Counted from the first letter of the stretch, positions 1 through 7,617 are shown. The stretch is DNA of 9,534 nt from an uncultured Verrucomicrobiota bacterium (GCA_946631535.1 CAMPAF010000099.1:1-9534), one strand, 5' to 3'. Translations and numbers: made by a program. The notes: a model not told the origin generated them from the letters alone.

Positions 1-3
1 CCG

Positions 4-837
4 ATGAAGTTCCTTTCGTTCAACATCTGGGGTGACTACTTCAAGAACCCCGTCGGGGAGCGCGAGGCCGCCATCGAGTCCACGATCCGGCAGTACGCGC
101 CGGACGTCATCTCGCTTCAGGAGGTGACGCCCAACTGGTGGAACGGCTCCCTGTTCAAGAACCTCTCCGCCGACTACGGCATCGTGCGCGGCGACGAGGA
201 GGCGTCGATGCGCCGCGCAGGCGCGAAGGGGCCGATGAAGCCGCGCTGGATCAACCACGAGCCGCTGCTCTACAGGAAGGACCGCCTCGCGCTGCTTGAT
301 TCGGGACTCGACTTCTTCCACGTCAGCATGGGCGCGGAGAAGAGCGTCACGTGGGCCGTGCTGGAGGACAAGACCGACAAGCGGCGCTTCATCTCGTTCG
401 CGACGCATTTCTGGTACAAGGGCAATGGCGCGGAGAGCGACGCGATCCGCGAGTACAACGCCCTGCAGATCATGTGGAGGCTCTCGGAGCTCCGCCACAA
501 GTGGGGCGACCTGCCCGTGATCGGCGGCGGCGACCTCAACGCCAAGCCCGGCGCGCTGGCGCACGGCGTGTTCGAGCGCAACGGGTTCGTCAATGCCGCC
601 GACGCGGCGGACGTCCGCTCGCCGCACTGTTCGCACCACGGCGACCCCAAGCGCGGCGCGGACGGCAAATACCACGGCAAGATTCGTCCGCCGGACTACG
701 ACAAGCCCGAGAACTCCATCGACCACGTCCTCTACACGAAGGGCGTCCACGGCCTGAGGCACGAGATCGGTACCGACCAGGCGGCGCTCGATGCCTCCGA
801 CCACTCGCCCGTGCTCGTCGTGTTCGAGCTGCGCTGA
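4..837 (+). CDS. Endonuclease/exonuclease/phosphatase (EEP) superfamily hydrolase
   Basis: This 277-residue protein has the EEP (DNase I-like) fold signature, a metal-dependent phosphodiesterase or phosphatase scaffold. Visible motifs in order are SFNIW (Asn7), SLQE (Glu40, metal ligand), THFWY (His135), GGDLNAKP (Asp177, Asn179), NSIDHVLY (Asp240) and the terminal SDHSPV (Asp266-His267, catalytic pair). All core residues are present, so it should be active. The substrate cannot be read from sequence: EEP members cut nucleic acids, phosphoinositides, sphingomyelin or other phosphoesters. No signal peptide or membrane segment is seen, so it is probably cytoplasmic. The ATG is only 3 bases from the window edge, so the ribosome site is not visible and a longer N-terminus cannot be excluded, although starting directly at the first strand (MKFLSFNIW) is normal for the family. 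It converges on the patatin-like gene with 17 bases between the stops. Confidence 0.85.
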   Translation: MKFLSFNIWGDYFKNPVGEREAAIESTIRQYAPDVISLQEVTPNWWNGSLFKNLSADYGIVRGDEEASMRRAGAKGPMKPRWINHEPLLYRKDRLALLDSGLDFFHVSMGAEKSVTWAVLEDKTDKRRFISFATHFWYKGNGAESDAIREYNALQIMWRLSELRHKWGDLPVIGGGDLNAKPGALAHGVFERNGFVNAADAADVRSPHCSHHGDPKRGADGKYHGKIRPPDYDKPENSIDHVLYTKGVHGLRHEIGTDQAALDASDHSPVLVVFELR

Positions 838-854
838 CGCGCACGCCAAGGCGT

Positions 855-1700
855 TCATCCAATCCACGACTGCAATTTCTCAAGCATGTCCGTGCCGATA
901 CGCCTGCCGATCTCGTACACGCGACGCATGCGGTCAGGATCGTGGCAGACGCGGGATATCGGCAGCGGCTCCGGCGGCGAGACGAGTAGCGCCGTGCCCG
1001 CAGCCACGCGATCGTCAATGTAGGCCAGCGTGCGGTTGTACCATTCGTGGCGAGTGGCAAGCGCGGCGTAGACCGCCGGCCATTTCCGCAGGAACGGCTT
1101 AGCCAGGCGATGCTTCCACGACGGGAACTTGCGGTAGCCGTGCGGCCGCGTCGTGATCACCACGTTCCGCCCGTAGCCGAGCGACTCGAAGTACGCGAGC
1201 GGGATGCCGTCGGAAAGCCCGCCGTCGAAATAGACGCCCCCGCCAACCTCCACGGGGCGCGACACGAGCGGCATCGACGCCGACGCGCGGATCCACTCGA
1301 ACGCATCCGCGTCCACCTTGTCGATCTTGCGGTAGACGGGCTTTCCTGTCCTTGCGTCCGTCACCGAGAGGTGGAACTCCATCGGGTCCGACTCGAACGT
1401 CGCCGCGTCGAACGGGTCAAGCTCCTCCGGTAACGTATGGTAGCAGAACTCAGCGTTGAAGATGTCACCCGTCCTAAAGAGCGACTGCCAGCTGCAGTAG
1501 CGCGGGTCCCTCGCGAAACGCGTATTGTACCTGATGACGCGGCCAGGCTGCCGGCTCTTGTAGTTGCAGCCGAAGCAGGCACCGGCGAAAACGCCCACGA
1601 GCCCGTCGAACTTGACGCCCGCCTCCATCCAGACGTCGATCACGCCGGCGGTGAAGAGCCCGCGCATCGCGCCCCCTTCCAGCACTAGCCCCGTCTTCAT
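855..1700 (-). CDS. Patatin-like phospholipase family protein, nucleophile Ser replaced by Phe
   Basis: This 281-residue protein belongs to the bacterial patatin family (YjjU-like, usually about 280-360 residues), whose active members are Ser-Asp acyl hydrolases acting on lipids. Seen: the oxyanion-hole segment GLVLEGGAMRG (residues 4-14), the nucleophile-elbow region LVGVFAGACFG (34-44), RASASMPLVSRPV (138-150) and the Asp motif FDGGLSDGIP (Asp159). The elbow should read G-V-S-A-G; here residue 38 is Phe (codon TTC, 1589-1587), one transition away from the Ser codon TCC. Everything else in the family pattern is intact, so this is either a non-catalytic homologue, a recent inactivating mutation or a base error. 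The ATG directly follows the bioWF stop (TAGATG), with a weak AGG about 9 bases upstream, so translation is probably coupled to bioWF. There is no signal peptide. Family membership is secure; activity is doubtful. Confidence 0.88.
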   Translation of the reverse strand: MKTGLVLEGGAMRGLFTAGVIDVWMEAGVKFDGLVGVFAGACFGCNYKSRQPGRVIRYNTRFARDPRYCSWQSLFRTGDIFNAEFCYHTLPEELDPFDAATFESDPMEFHLSVTDARTGKPVYRKIDKVDADAFEWIRASASMPLVSRPVEVGGGVYFDGGLSDGIPLAYFESLGYGRNVVITTRPHGYRKFPSWKHRLAKPFLRKWPAVYAALATRHEWYNRTLAYIDDRVAAGTALLVSPPEPLPISRVCHDPDRMRRVYEIGRRIGTDMLEKLQSWIG

Positions 1701-3707
1701 CTACCGGACCTGCCTTTCATCGCCGCACTGGCCGAATGTCGTTTGGCGTTCAGCCTGTAGGTCAGCCAGGCCGCGCTGGTCTTCGCGTCGAAGGGCAGAA
1801 TAATGGCGGGCGATTGCCGCCGCGGCGCGTGAAAGGTCGGCGCGCGCGTGGGCGCTCATGACGGCCACGCGCAGACGCGCCGCGCCGCGGGCAACGGTGG
1901 GATAGCGTATCGCCGGAACCAGAAAACCTTCTGTGCGAAGCGCATCGGCCATCCGCACGGCCCGCCGCTCGTCGCCGACAAGAATCGGCACGATCGCGCT
2001 TGGCGTCGACGCCTTCACGCCAAGACGGGCCAACTCTTCCACCAGGAACGCCGCGTTCTCGCGAACGCGCGCCACCCGTTCCGGCTCTGCCTCCAGCACC
2101 GACAGGGCGGCGTCTGCCGCCGCCATCGCCGACGCGCCAGGCGCCGTGGAGAAGATGAACGAACGCGACCTGTTGCGCAGCCAGTCGATCAGCAGCTTCG
2201 TCCCGCACACGTACCCGCCTTCGCTTCCGAGCGCCTTGGAAAGCGTACCCATCAGGACATCGGGATGTCCGCACCCGAAGTGCTCGCAGAGGCCTCGTCC
2301 CGTAGCCCCGACGACACCCGTCGCATGCGCCTCGTCGATCATCGAGAAGGCGTCATGCCGATGGCATATCTCCAGAAAGCGCGGCAGATCCAGCATGTCG
2401 CCATCCATGGAGAACACCGCATCGGACACGACGAGCCGCCGCCTGCAGGCGCCCAGCCCGGCAAGCCTGCTATCAAGGTCGTCCATGTCGTTGTGGCGAT
2501 AGACCACGACCGTCGCGCCAGAAAGCCGGCACCCGTCGATGATCGAGGCGTGGTTCAGCTCGTCCGACAGCACCACGTCCCCCTTCCCTACAAGCGCCGC
2601 AATCGTCCCCACGTTCGCCATGTAGCCCGTCGCGTACGTCAGCGCGGCCTCCGTTCCCTTGAAGCGTGCGAGATGCGCCTCCAGTGCCACATGCGGCGGC
2701 TGCGTGCCTGTCGTCAGGCGCGCTCCGCCCGATCCCGCGCCCCAGCGCCGCGCCGCCTCGGCCGCCGCCGCCGTCACGCGCGAATCACGCGCCAGGTCGA
2801 GGTAGTCGTTCGAGGACAGCACCAGCAGCGGCTTGCCGTCGATCACGGTTGTCGGTCCCGTCGGCGCGTCCGACACCTGGCATCGCCGTCCCAATCCCGC
2901 CGCCTCCACGGCGGCAAGCTCGTCGGCAAGGATATCCATGCGGGAGGGACGCGCTGCCGCGCGTCCAACATGACGCATGTCCAACGATGGCACATCTTCC
3001 ACAATGACCGCCTGCTGTTCCAGGAAGCGGATCGTCTCGGGCACCTGCTCGCGCGGACCGCGATAGAGGAAGATGCGCCCGCCAGACGGATCGCCCTTCT
3101 CCTTGACCACGGTGATGCGCTGGTATCCGATTCCGCGCGTCGCGACGTACCCGGTCACGTAGTCCGGATCGTCCGATACGCATATCTCGGCGACGATTCC
3201 CGGCGCATGCTGCACCTTGGTGGCGAGCACGATCGCCTCCGCGTAGTGGTTCTTGTCGGCGGCAGACCCCTTGGCAATCGAATCGGCGGCATCCATGCAT
3301 GTGGCGCGCACGCCGCGCGCGCGGTCTGGCTCAAGCCGCTCCAGCGTGTCAGCATCGAGCAGCATCGCGCCGCGCATAGAGTACGTCTCGCGGAACAGCG
3401 CCATGATCTCGTCGATCCGCCCGATGCCGGCGGCGCGCAGCAGGTCTGCCGCGAGGGCGCGTCCCTCGGCCGGCGTGCGCGTGACGTTGGTCGCGACAGG
3501 AAGCGACTTGAGACGCACGATCTCGCCTGGCCTCTCCACCTTAACGTTGACGAAGTCAGGCACGCCCTTGGAGTGTTCTAGCGCGCGCGCCGCAAGCTGC
3601 GCGACCACGGCAGGCACGGCGGCGGACGGCACGATCCGCTCCGCGCCCGAAATGTGCCGTCCCTCCTGGGACGCGCGCATCTTCACGCAGTAAAGACCTT
3701 CGGCCAT
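1701..3707 (-). CDS. bioWF: Fused 6-carboxyhexanoate-CoA ligase / 8-amino-7-oxononanoate synthase (BioW-BioF)
   Basis: This 668-residue protein is a fusion. Residues about 1-238 match BioW (pimelate + CoA + ATP to pimeloyl-CoA): MRASQEGRHISGAER (10-24), HSKGVPDF (45-52), the strongly conserved SDDPDYVTGYVA (178-189) and GYQRI (194-198). After a linker (about 239-256), residues 257-640 match BioF, the PLP enzyme condensing pimeloyl-CoA with L-alanine to KAPA: SSNDYL (298-303), GSGGARLTTG (325-334), DELNHASI with the ring-stacking His386, IDEAHATG (Asp458, His461), TLSKALG with the PLP Lys491, and RYPTVARGAARLRV (601-614). All expected catalytic residues are present. Standalone BioW is about 250 residues and BioF about 390, so both halves are full length. 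The last 28 residues are an unexplained polar tail. The BioF half could in principle be a related alpha-oxoamine synthase, but the BioW partner argues for BioF. The start ATG lies 4 bases after the upstream gene's stop, with a modest GGGA site in front. No other bio gene is in the window. Confidence 0.93.
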   Translation of the reverse strand: MAEGLYCVKMRASQEGRHISGAERIVPSAAVPAVVAQLAARALEHSKGVPDFVNVKVERPGEIVRLKSLPVATNVTRTPAEGRALAADLLRAAGIGRIDEIMALFRETYSMRGAMLLDADTLERLEPDRARGVRATCMDAADSIAKGSAADKNHYAEAIVLATKVQHAPGIVAEICVSDDPDYVTGYVATRGIGYQRITVVKEKGDPSGGRIFLYRGPREQVPETIRFLEQQAVIVEDVPSLDMRHVGRAAARPSRMDILADELAAVEAAGLGRRCQVSDAPTGPTTVIDGKPLLVLSSNDYLDLARDSRVTAAAAEAARRWGAGSGGARLTTGTQPPHVALEAHLARFKGTEAALTYATGYMANVGTIAALVGKGDVVLSDELNHASIIDGCRLSGATVVVYRHNDMDDLDSRLAGLGACRRRLVVSDAVFSMDGDMLDLPRFLEICHRHDAFSMIDEAHATGVVGATGRGLCEHFGCGHPDVLMGTLSKALGSEGGYVCGTKLLIDWLRNRSRSFIFSTAPGASAMAAADAALSVLEAEPERVARVRENAAFLVEELARLGVKASTPSAIVPILVGDERRAVRMADALRTEGFLVPAIRYPTVARGAARLRVAVMSAHARADLSRAAAAIARHYSALRREDQRGLADLQAERQTTFGQCGDERQVR

Positions 3708-3711
3708 CGCG

Positions 3712-6700
3712 TCACTTCCCGTCCGGCAGCAGTTGCGGACGCCCCTCGGGCGCGGAGAAGCTGCGCATCTCGTATGGCTTCAGCTGGAGAGTGAGCGTCT
3801 CTTCCGAGAACACCCCGCCCACGCGCTCGTCAGTCACGAGATCGCGCGTACGCCTCGGCACGGAGAGCTTGACCCGCGCCGGCTTCATGTCCGTGTTGAC
3901 GATGTAGAACCAGCTCCGTCCGTCGAAGTCCTTGTGGCGCAGCTTGACGGTCTCGGTACCGCCAACGTCGTCGAACACGACTGCCGGCAGCGCGCGAAAC
4001 GCCTGCACGAACGGCACGAGCACGTTCTCCATGCCGTACGTGCCGATCAGGAACCCGCCCTTCGACATGCCGAGCACGTCGCCGTACCTGAGAGGCAGCA
4101 CGAAGTGGCGCAAGGCGTGGATTCCGCTCGGGTTTAGCGTCGAGACGCGCCACGTGCACTCGTCCAGCCAGTCGCACGAGAGCGTGGTCGCCCCGCCCTT
4201 CACGCTCGCGCGCCCGATTGGGCTTTCCCAGTAGCGGTCGTGCTGGTTCACCCACGGATACTTCGCGCCGCGCAGGAGCGAGTAGAAGCCTGGCAGCGTA
4301 TCGAGCACGCGCTGGTGCGCACGCGTCTCGGGCGACGGGAAGTAGTTGGCATGGCGGAAACGGTAGTCGGCAGGCACGAGCGTCTGGCAGAGTATGAGGT
4401 TGGGAATCGCCGCTGTCAGCGCGTCGCGGTCGAGCCCGCAGGCGCGGTTTGCGCGTTCCATGAAGTCCGGCCGCATGAAGTCCGGATGGCGCACGTTCGC
4501 CGGCACGAAGCTGTTCATCCACAGCTTGAGGTCGGGCCGCGCGGCGGCAAGCTTGCGCGCCACGCCGGCGTAGAACGCGGTCACCTCGTCGCACCGCCAC
4601 TGGATCCAGTCGTTCCAGGCGTTCGCGCGTAACCACTCGGCGTACGCCTTGCCGCGCATCGGATCGTCCTTCTTCACCGGGATCTTCAGGCCTTTCGCCT
4701 TCGCGAACGCCGCCACGGTGTAGTCGTTGTAGCCGCTCTCCTCGTCGCCGAACCACAGCATACAATGGCGCGTCATGTGCAGGCACACGCCCTTGAACGA
4801 CGGATGCCCCTTGCCCTGCGCGGCCAGGTCGTCGATCATGCGGGAGATGTACTTGCGCACCTTGGGATGGTGGAAGTTGAAGTTCGGCGGAGTGTCGTGC
4901 CACCCGCCCCAGTTGGGCTTGCCGGTGGAATGGATGGCGATCGGCGTGCCGTGCAGCGACCCGTCACCCATCGAGGAGCGTGTCACGAGGCCGTCCGGCA
5001 CGGGCATCGTGTTCGGGTTCACGGTCGGCATGAGGAATAGCCCCTCCTGGTCGAACTTCGCGTACCAGGCGCTCAGGAAGTCGGGCGCATGGCTGCGCGG
5101 GTTGTACTGCTCGCCGATGAGGCCGTGGTACCATGCGCCTGGATAGGCGAAGATGTTCTGCCCAGTGAACTTCATCAGCGCGGCAGTGCGGTCGATAAGG
5201 TCCTCCAGACTTGACGCATCATGTCCGCGCGTGGCGAAATCGTAGCCGATCGCGGGATCCTCGAAGTATAGGCCGAACGAGCGCTTCCAGCCATTGGCCG
5301 CAGGATGCGCGAGCAGACGGTCCTCGCCTTTCGTCTTGATGTCGTGCCACAGGCGCGCCCAGTCGCTCGGGCCGTCCGCGGGCTTCGGCTCGCGGATCTC
5401 CGCCGCCGGCAGCGCTCCGCCCTTCACGCGATAGATGCGCACGGCCGCGATCGCCGCCGGCGCGCCGGGACGCGCCGTCATCGCCACCAGCGCCACCTCC
5501 GGCTCGCTCGTCCAGTAGAGGCAGCGGTGCGTCAGCATGCGGCCCGTGTTGGGATACTCGTCGCCCGTCACGTAGCCCACCTGCATCGTGTAGTCGCCGC
5601 CCTGCTTCTTCGCGCGCTGGACTATCAGGTCCGCAGTGCGCACGGCATCGTCCGGATAGTCGATCTCGAAGCAGTAGAGCGGCGCGTTGGTGTCGAGGTT
5701 GAAGCGGAGCGCGAAGCGGTTCCCCTCGTCGGGTCCCGCCTCCAGGTACGGCACGCCACCAAGGTGCTTCACCTGGGTCGGGCCAACCGCGCGAAAGCGG
5801 TCCGGGGGCGGCGTCTTGTCGAGCTTCAGCGACTGGACAAGCTCCAGCCCCTCGAGCCGCCCAGGCGCACGCGTCGCCTTCTCTGCAGCCTCGCCCGTCA
5901 GCTCGTATGGATTGTCGCGCCGCATCACGAGGATAGGCACGGAGCCGTAGAACCACACGCCGTCCGTGACGCGGAGAGTGTAGCGTCCGGCGGGGAGATT
6001 CACCGCAAGCGTAACCTGCTTGCCAGAAAGCTTCTCGCGGTAGCGGCAGACCACCTTTCCCGACTCGTCGCACAGGCAGTACGTCAGCTTGGAGATGTCG
6101 CATCCGGCCGGACTCGTGGCCTTCACCGTCAGCTCGCCCGGAGTGTCAGCGAGCGAATAGCACCCGCGCGCCGTCAGCTCCACCACCGACTCCTTCTTCC
6201 ACAGCTCGCGTACCTGATCTGCCGAAAGCGGCGCAGAGTATATGCGCAGCTCGTCAATGAGGCCGTCGAACTGCCGCCCGGTGCCGCAGTGACCAACGCA
6301 GAACGTGGCGAACAGCTCCCTGTCGAAGCTCAAGAGATCGTGCGACTTCAGGGCGCTGGACATCGGCGAGACGCCGTCGGAGGTGCCATGTCCGCTCTTG
6401 CCGTTCAGATAGATGCGCACTCCCGTCTCGTCCCAAGTCACGGCAAGATGGTTCCAGTCGTCTTCGGGAGCGGCGCCTCCCCATATCGCGTGCTCGTCGT
6501 CGTCGTCCGCCTGGTCGGCGCGCAGGCGATCCGCCCACCACCAGAACATGAGCTGGCCGGAACCGACGCGCGGACGCGTCTTCGGGTCCGGGTTCGCGAA
6601 GAGCGTCCGCCAGATCTCCTTCCCGTCCTTGGTGCGTCCGCCGTCCCGCCACTCGCGACGGAACCAGAGGCTCACCGTACCCCGCTCCTGGACCAGGTTG

Positions 6701-7473
6701 CCCGCCGAGACGTATTCGAGCGAGCTCCTCGCCGCCTTCGTCAGGCGCACCGCCTTCCCGCGCTTGCCTTCGTCGTATCCGAGGCCCCATGCGAGGATCG
6801 GCTTCGGCGAACCCCTCGCGAACTCAGCTTCCGGCGTTCCGTCGAACGGCGCGTAGAACAGGAGCTCCGGTTCAACGAACTTCTTCTTCCCTGACGCCGC
6901 CGGCATTTCGGAAGACAGCGCGTAGGTGGCGCCAAACAGCTCGATCGGCCCCTTGGCCTCGGAGAGGTCCCAGCGCAGGTGGAGCGGACCGATGTCGCTG
7001 GGAATGGACTGGACCATAGGATAGGCCTTCCGATGGCCCTTGGTCGCGAACGGGCGGCTCTTGTAGTAGTGTTGTCCGCTCTTCGTGTGGCCCTCGAAGT
7101 AGAGCAGCCCCTTCGAGCCTCGCGCGCCGCCCATCTCGCCGACGAGCGCCGCGTCGCGCCCGGCGAATGGCGCCGAGGCGAAGTCGGGCGTGCAGAATAC
7201 GAGCTTTGACATGCCGTCCGCGAACGCGCCGCGCGCGTCTATGACCAGCCGGTCCACGGCCTGCGACACGACGAGCCTCCCGAGCGACGTTCCGCGCGGC
7301 TCGCCCATGAAGGACAAAAGCGTGCGCCCTTTCGCGTCCGTCACCGTCACGCGCTGCGCGTCGGCCTTGACCTTCGTCTCGCTCCAAGGGCAACCTGGAA
7401 ACGACACAACGTCCGCATGCGCGGCAAGAGTCATCGCCAGCGCTAAACCAAGTACTGAAAAATTGCTGTTCAT
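3712..7473 (-). CDS. Large secreted multidomain glycoside hydrolase-like protein with LamG domain
   Basis: This 1253-residue exported protein probably acts on extracellular glycans. The ATG at 7473 is chosen because it begins a signal peptide (MNSNFSVLGLALAMTLAAHA, cleavage likely before Asp21); the 30 codons in frame upstream run through promoter and repeat DNA. Order of parts: a beta-rich segment (about 25-190, ending LRWDLSEAKGPIELFGATYAL, like a binding jelly roll); a LamG/concanavalin A-like domain (about 201-425, with WNHLAVTWDETGVRIYLNG and FDGLIDELRIYSAPLS); Ig-like and galactose-binding-like strands (about 430-685); a probable TIM barrel (about 725-1150); and a C-terminal beta domain (about 1170-1240). 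Acidic candidates in the barrel are GDEESGYNDYT (909-919) and CDWLDECTW (1100-1108). I cannot name a GH family; related large proteins of this style are common in PVC-group gut and marine bacteria. It is the first gene of the operon with bioWF. Hydrolase function is inferred. Confidence 0.8.
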   Translation of the reverse strand: MNSNFSVLGLALAMTLAAHADVVSFPGCPWSETKVKADAQRVTVTDAKGRTLLSFMGEPRGTSLGRLVVSQAVDRLVIDARGAFADGMSKLVFCTPDFASAPFAGRDAALVGEMGGARGSKGLLYFEGHTKSGQHYYKSRPFATKGHRKAYPMVQSIPSDIGPLHLRWDLSEAKGPIELFGATYALSSEMPAASGKKKFVEPELLFYAPFDGTPEAEFARGSPKPILAWGLGYDEGKRGKAVRLTKAARSSLEYVSAGNLVQERGTVSLWFRREWRDGGRTKDGKEIWRTLFANPDPKTRPRVGSGQLMFWWWADRLRADQADDDDEHAIWGGAAPEDDWNHLAVTWDETGVRIYLNGKSGHGTSDGVSPMSSALKSHDLLSFDRELFATFCVGHCGTGRQFDGLIDELRIYSAPLSADQVRELWKKESVVELTARGCYSLADTPGELTVKATSPAGCDISKLTYCLCDESGKVVCRYREKLSGKQVTLAVNLPAGRYTLRVTDGVWFYGSVPILVMRRDNPYELTGEAAEKATRAPGRLEGLELVQSLKLDKTPPPDRFRAVGPTQVKHLGGVPYLEAGPDEGNRFALRFNLDTNAPLYCFEIDYPDDAVRTADLIVQRAKKQGGDYTMQVGYVTGDEYPNTGRMLTHRCLYWTSEPEVALVAMTARPGAPAAIAAVRIYRVKGGALPAAEIREPKPADGPSDWARLWHDIKTKGEDRLLAHPAANGWKRSFGLYFEDPAIGYDFATRGHDASSLEDLIDRTAALMKFTGQNIFAYPGAWYHGLIGEQYNPRSHAPDFLSAWYAKFDQEGLFLMPTVNPNTMPVPDGLVTRSSMGDGSLHGTPIAIHSTGKPNWGGWHDTPPNFNFHHPKVRKYISRMIDDLAAQGKGHPSFKGVCLHMTRHCMLWFGDEESGYNDYTVAAFAKAKGLKIPVKKDDPMRGKAYAEWLRANAWNDWIQWRCDEVTAFYAGVARKLAAARPDLKLWMNSFVPANVRHPDFMRPDFMERANRACGLDRDALTAAIPNLILCQTLVPADYRFRHANYFPSPETRAHQRVLDTLPGFYSLLRGAKYPWVNQHDRYWESPIGRASVKGGATTLSCDWLDECTWRVSTLNPSGIHALRHFVLPLRYGDVLGMSKGGFLIGTYGMENVLVPFVQAFRALPAVVFDDVGGTETVKLRHKDFDGRSWFYIVNTDMKPARVKLSVPRRTRDLVTDERVGGVFSEETLTLQLKPYEMRSFSAPEGRPQLLPDGK

Positions 7474-7483
7474 GCCGCACAAA

Positions 7484-7513
7484 AGTATACCACATGTGGC
7501 ATGAGATACACAA
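7484..7513 (-). promoter_or_regulatory. Sigma-70-like promoter of the secreted glycosidase-like gene, likely leaderless
   Basis: On the minus strand a TATACT box (7489-7484) is preceded, after an 18-base spacer, by TTGTGT (7513-7508). Only 10 bases separate the -10 box from the ATG at 7473, so transcription would start roughly 3-4 bases before the start codon. No Shine-Dalgarno sequence lies upstream of that ATG, which fits a leaderless message. It would drive the whole glycosidase-bioWF-patatin operon. The -10 is good and the -35 weak. Confidence 0.5.
7490..7499. promoter_or_regulatory. Ten-base palindrome in the promoter spacer, possible operator
   Basis: CCACATGTGG is a perfect palindrome directly abutting the -10 box of the minus-strand promoter, between its -10 and -35. 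That is where a dimeric regulator could block RNA polymerase. No regulator gene is in the window and ten-base palindromes occur by chance, so this is only a candidate. Confidence 0.25.
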
Positions 7514-7602
7514 TGCCGGTGGCCGGGGTAGGCTCTAGGCCGCTTCGCGGGACAAAGGCACATGCCGGTGGCCGGGGCAGGCGCCGGGCCGCTTCGCGGG
7601 AC
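7513..7602. repeat. Two tandem copies of a 41-base GC-rich repeat (period 49)
   Basis: Copies at 7513-7553 and 7562-7602 agree at 37 of 41 positions and are separated by 8 bases. Each begins ATGCCGGTGGCCGGGG and ends GGCCGCTTCGCGGGAC. Each holds two small foldback motifs, CCGG-TGG-CCGG and CCGC-TTC-GCGG. The four differences cluster in the middle (positions 17-25 of the unit). The first copy overlaps the last base of the minus-strand -35 box. No coding potential is evident. It resembles dispersed REP-like intergenic repeats, but only these two copies are visible here. Confidence 0.8.
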
Positions 7603-7610
7603 TAGAGCCT
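7530..7610. repeat. Nine-base inverted repeat linking the first 41-base copy to DNA after the second
   Basis: AGGCTCTAG (7530-7538, inside the first 41-base copy) is exactly complementary to CTAGAGCCT (7602-7610, just past the second copy). The second copy itself has diverged at this site. The arms could close a large stem over the second copy, or mark a rearrangement of repeat units. Confidence 0.5.
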
Positions 7611-7617
7611 GCTACCG

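Noticed and set aside
843..854. Bidirectional terminator ACGCCAAGGCGT between the convergent EEP and patatin genes
   Set aside because: The five-base stem leaves only a two-base loop and there is no T-run on either side, so it is not a convincing intrinsic terminator.
1848..3581. Long plus-strand open frame of 577 codons opposite bioWF
   Set aside because: It is antisense to a gene with clear BioW and BioF motifs, and its translation is His/Arg/Ala-rich with no recognisable motif: a GC-rich shadow frame.
6494..6507. GTC microsatellite encoding a DDDDEH run in the LamG domain
   Set aside because: Only about four triplets long; probably an ordinary acidic loop.
5305..6894. Plus-strand open frame of 529 codons opposite the glycosidase-like gene
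   Set aside because: Arg/Val-rich translation with no domain; the opposite strand carries a clear LamG domain over part of the same DNA.
7474..7563. In-frame 30-codon N-terminal extension of the secreted protein
   Set aside because: It runs through the promoter and the first 41-base repeat, and would bury the signal peptide that begins at the ATG at 7473.
7513..7602. CRISPR-like array (two repeats with a spacer)
   Set aside because: The gap between copies is only 8 bases, there are only two imperfect copies and there are no cas genes.
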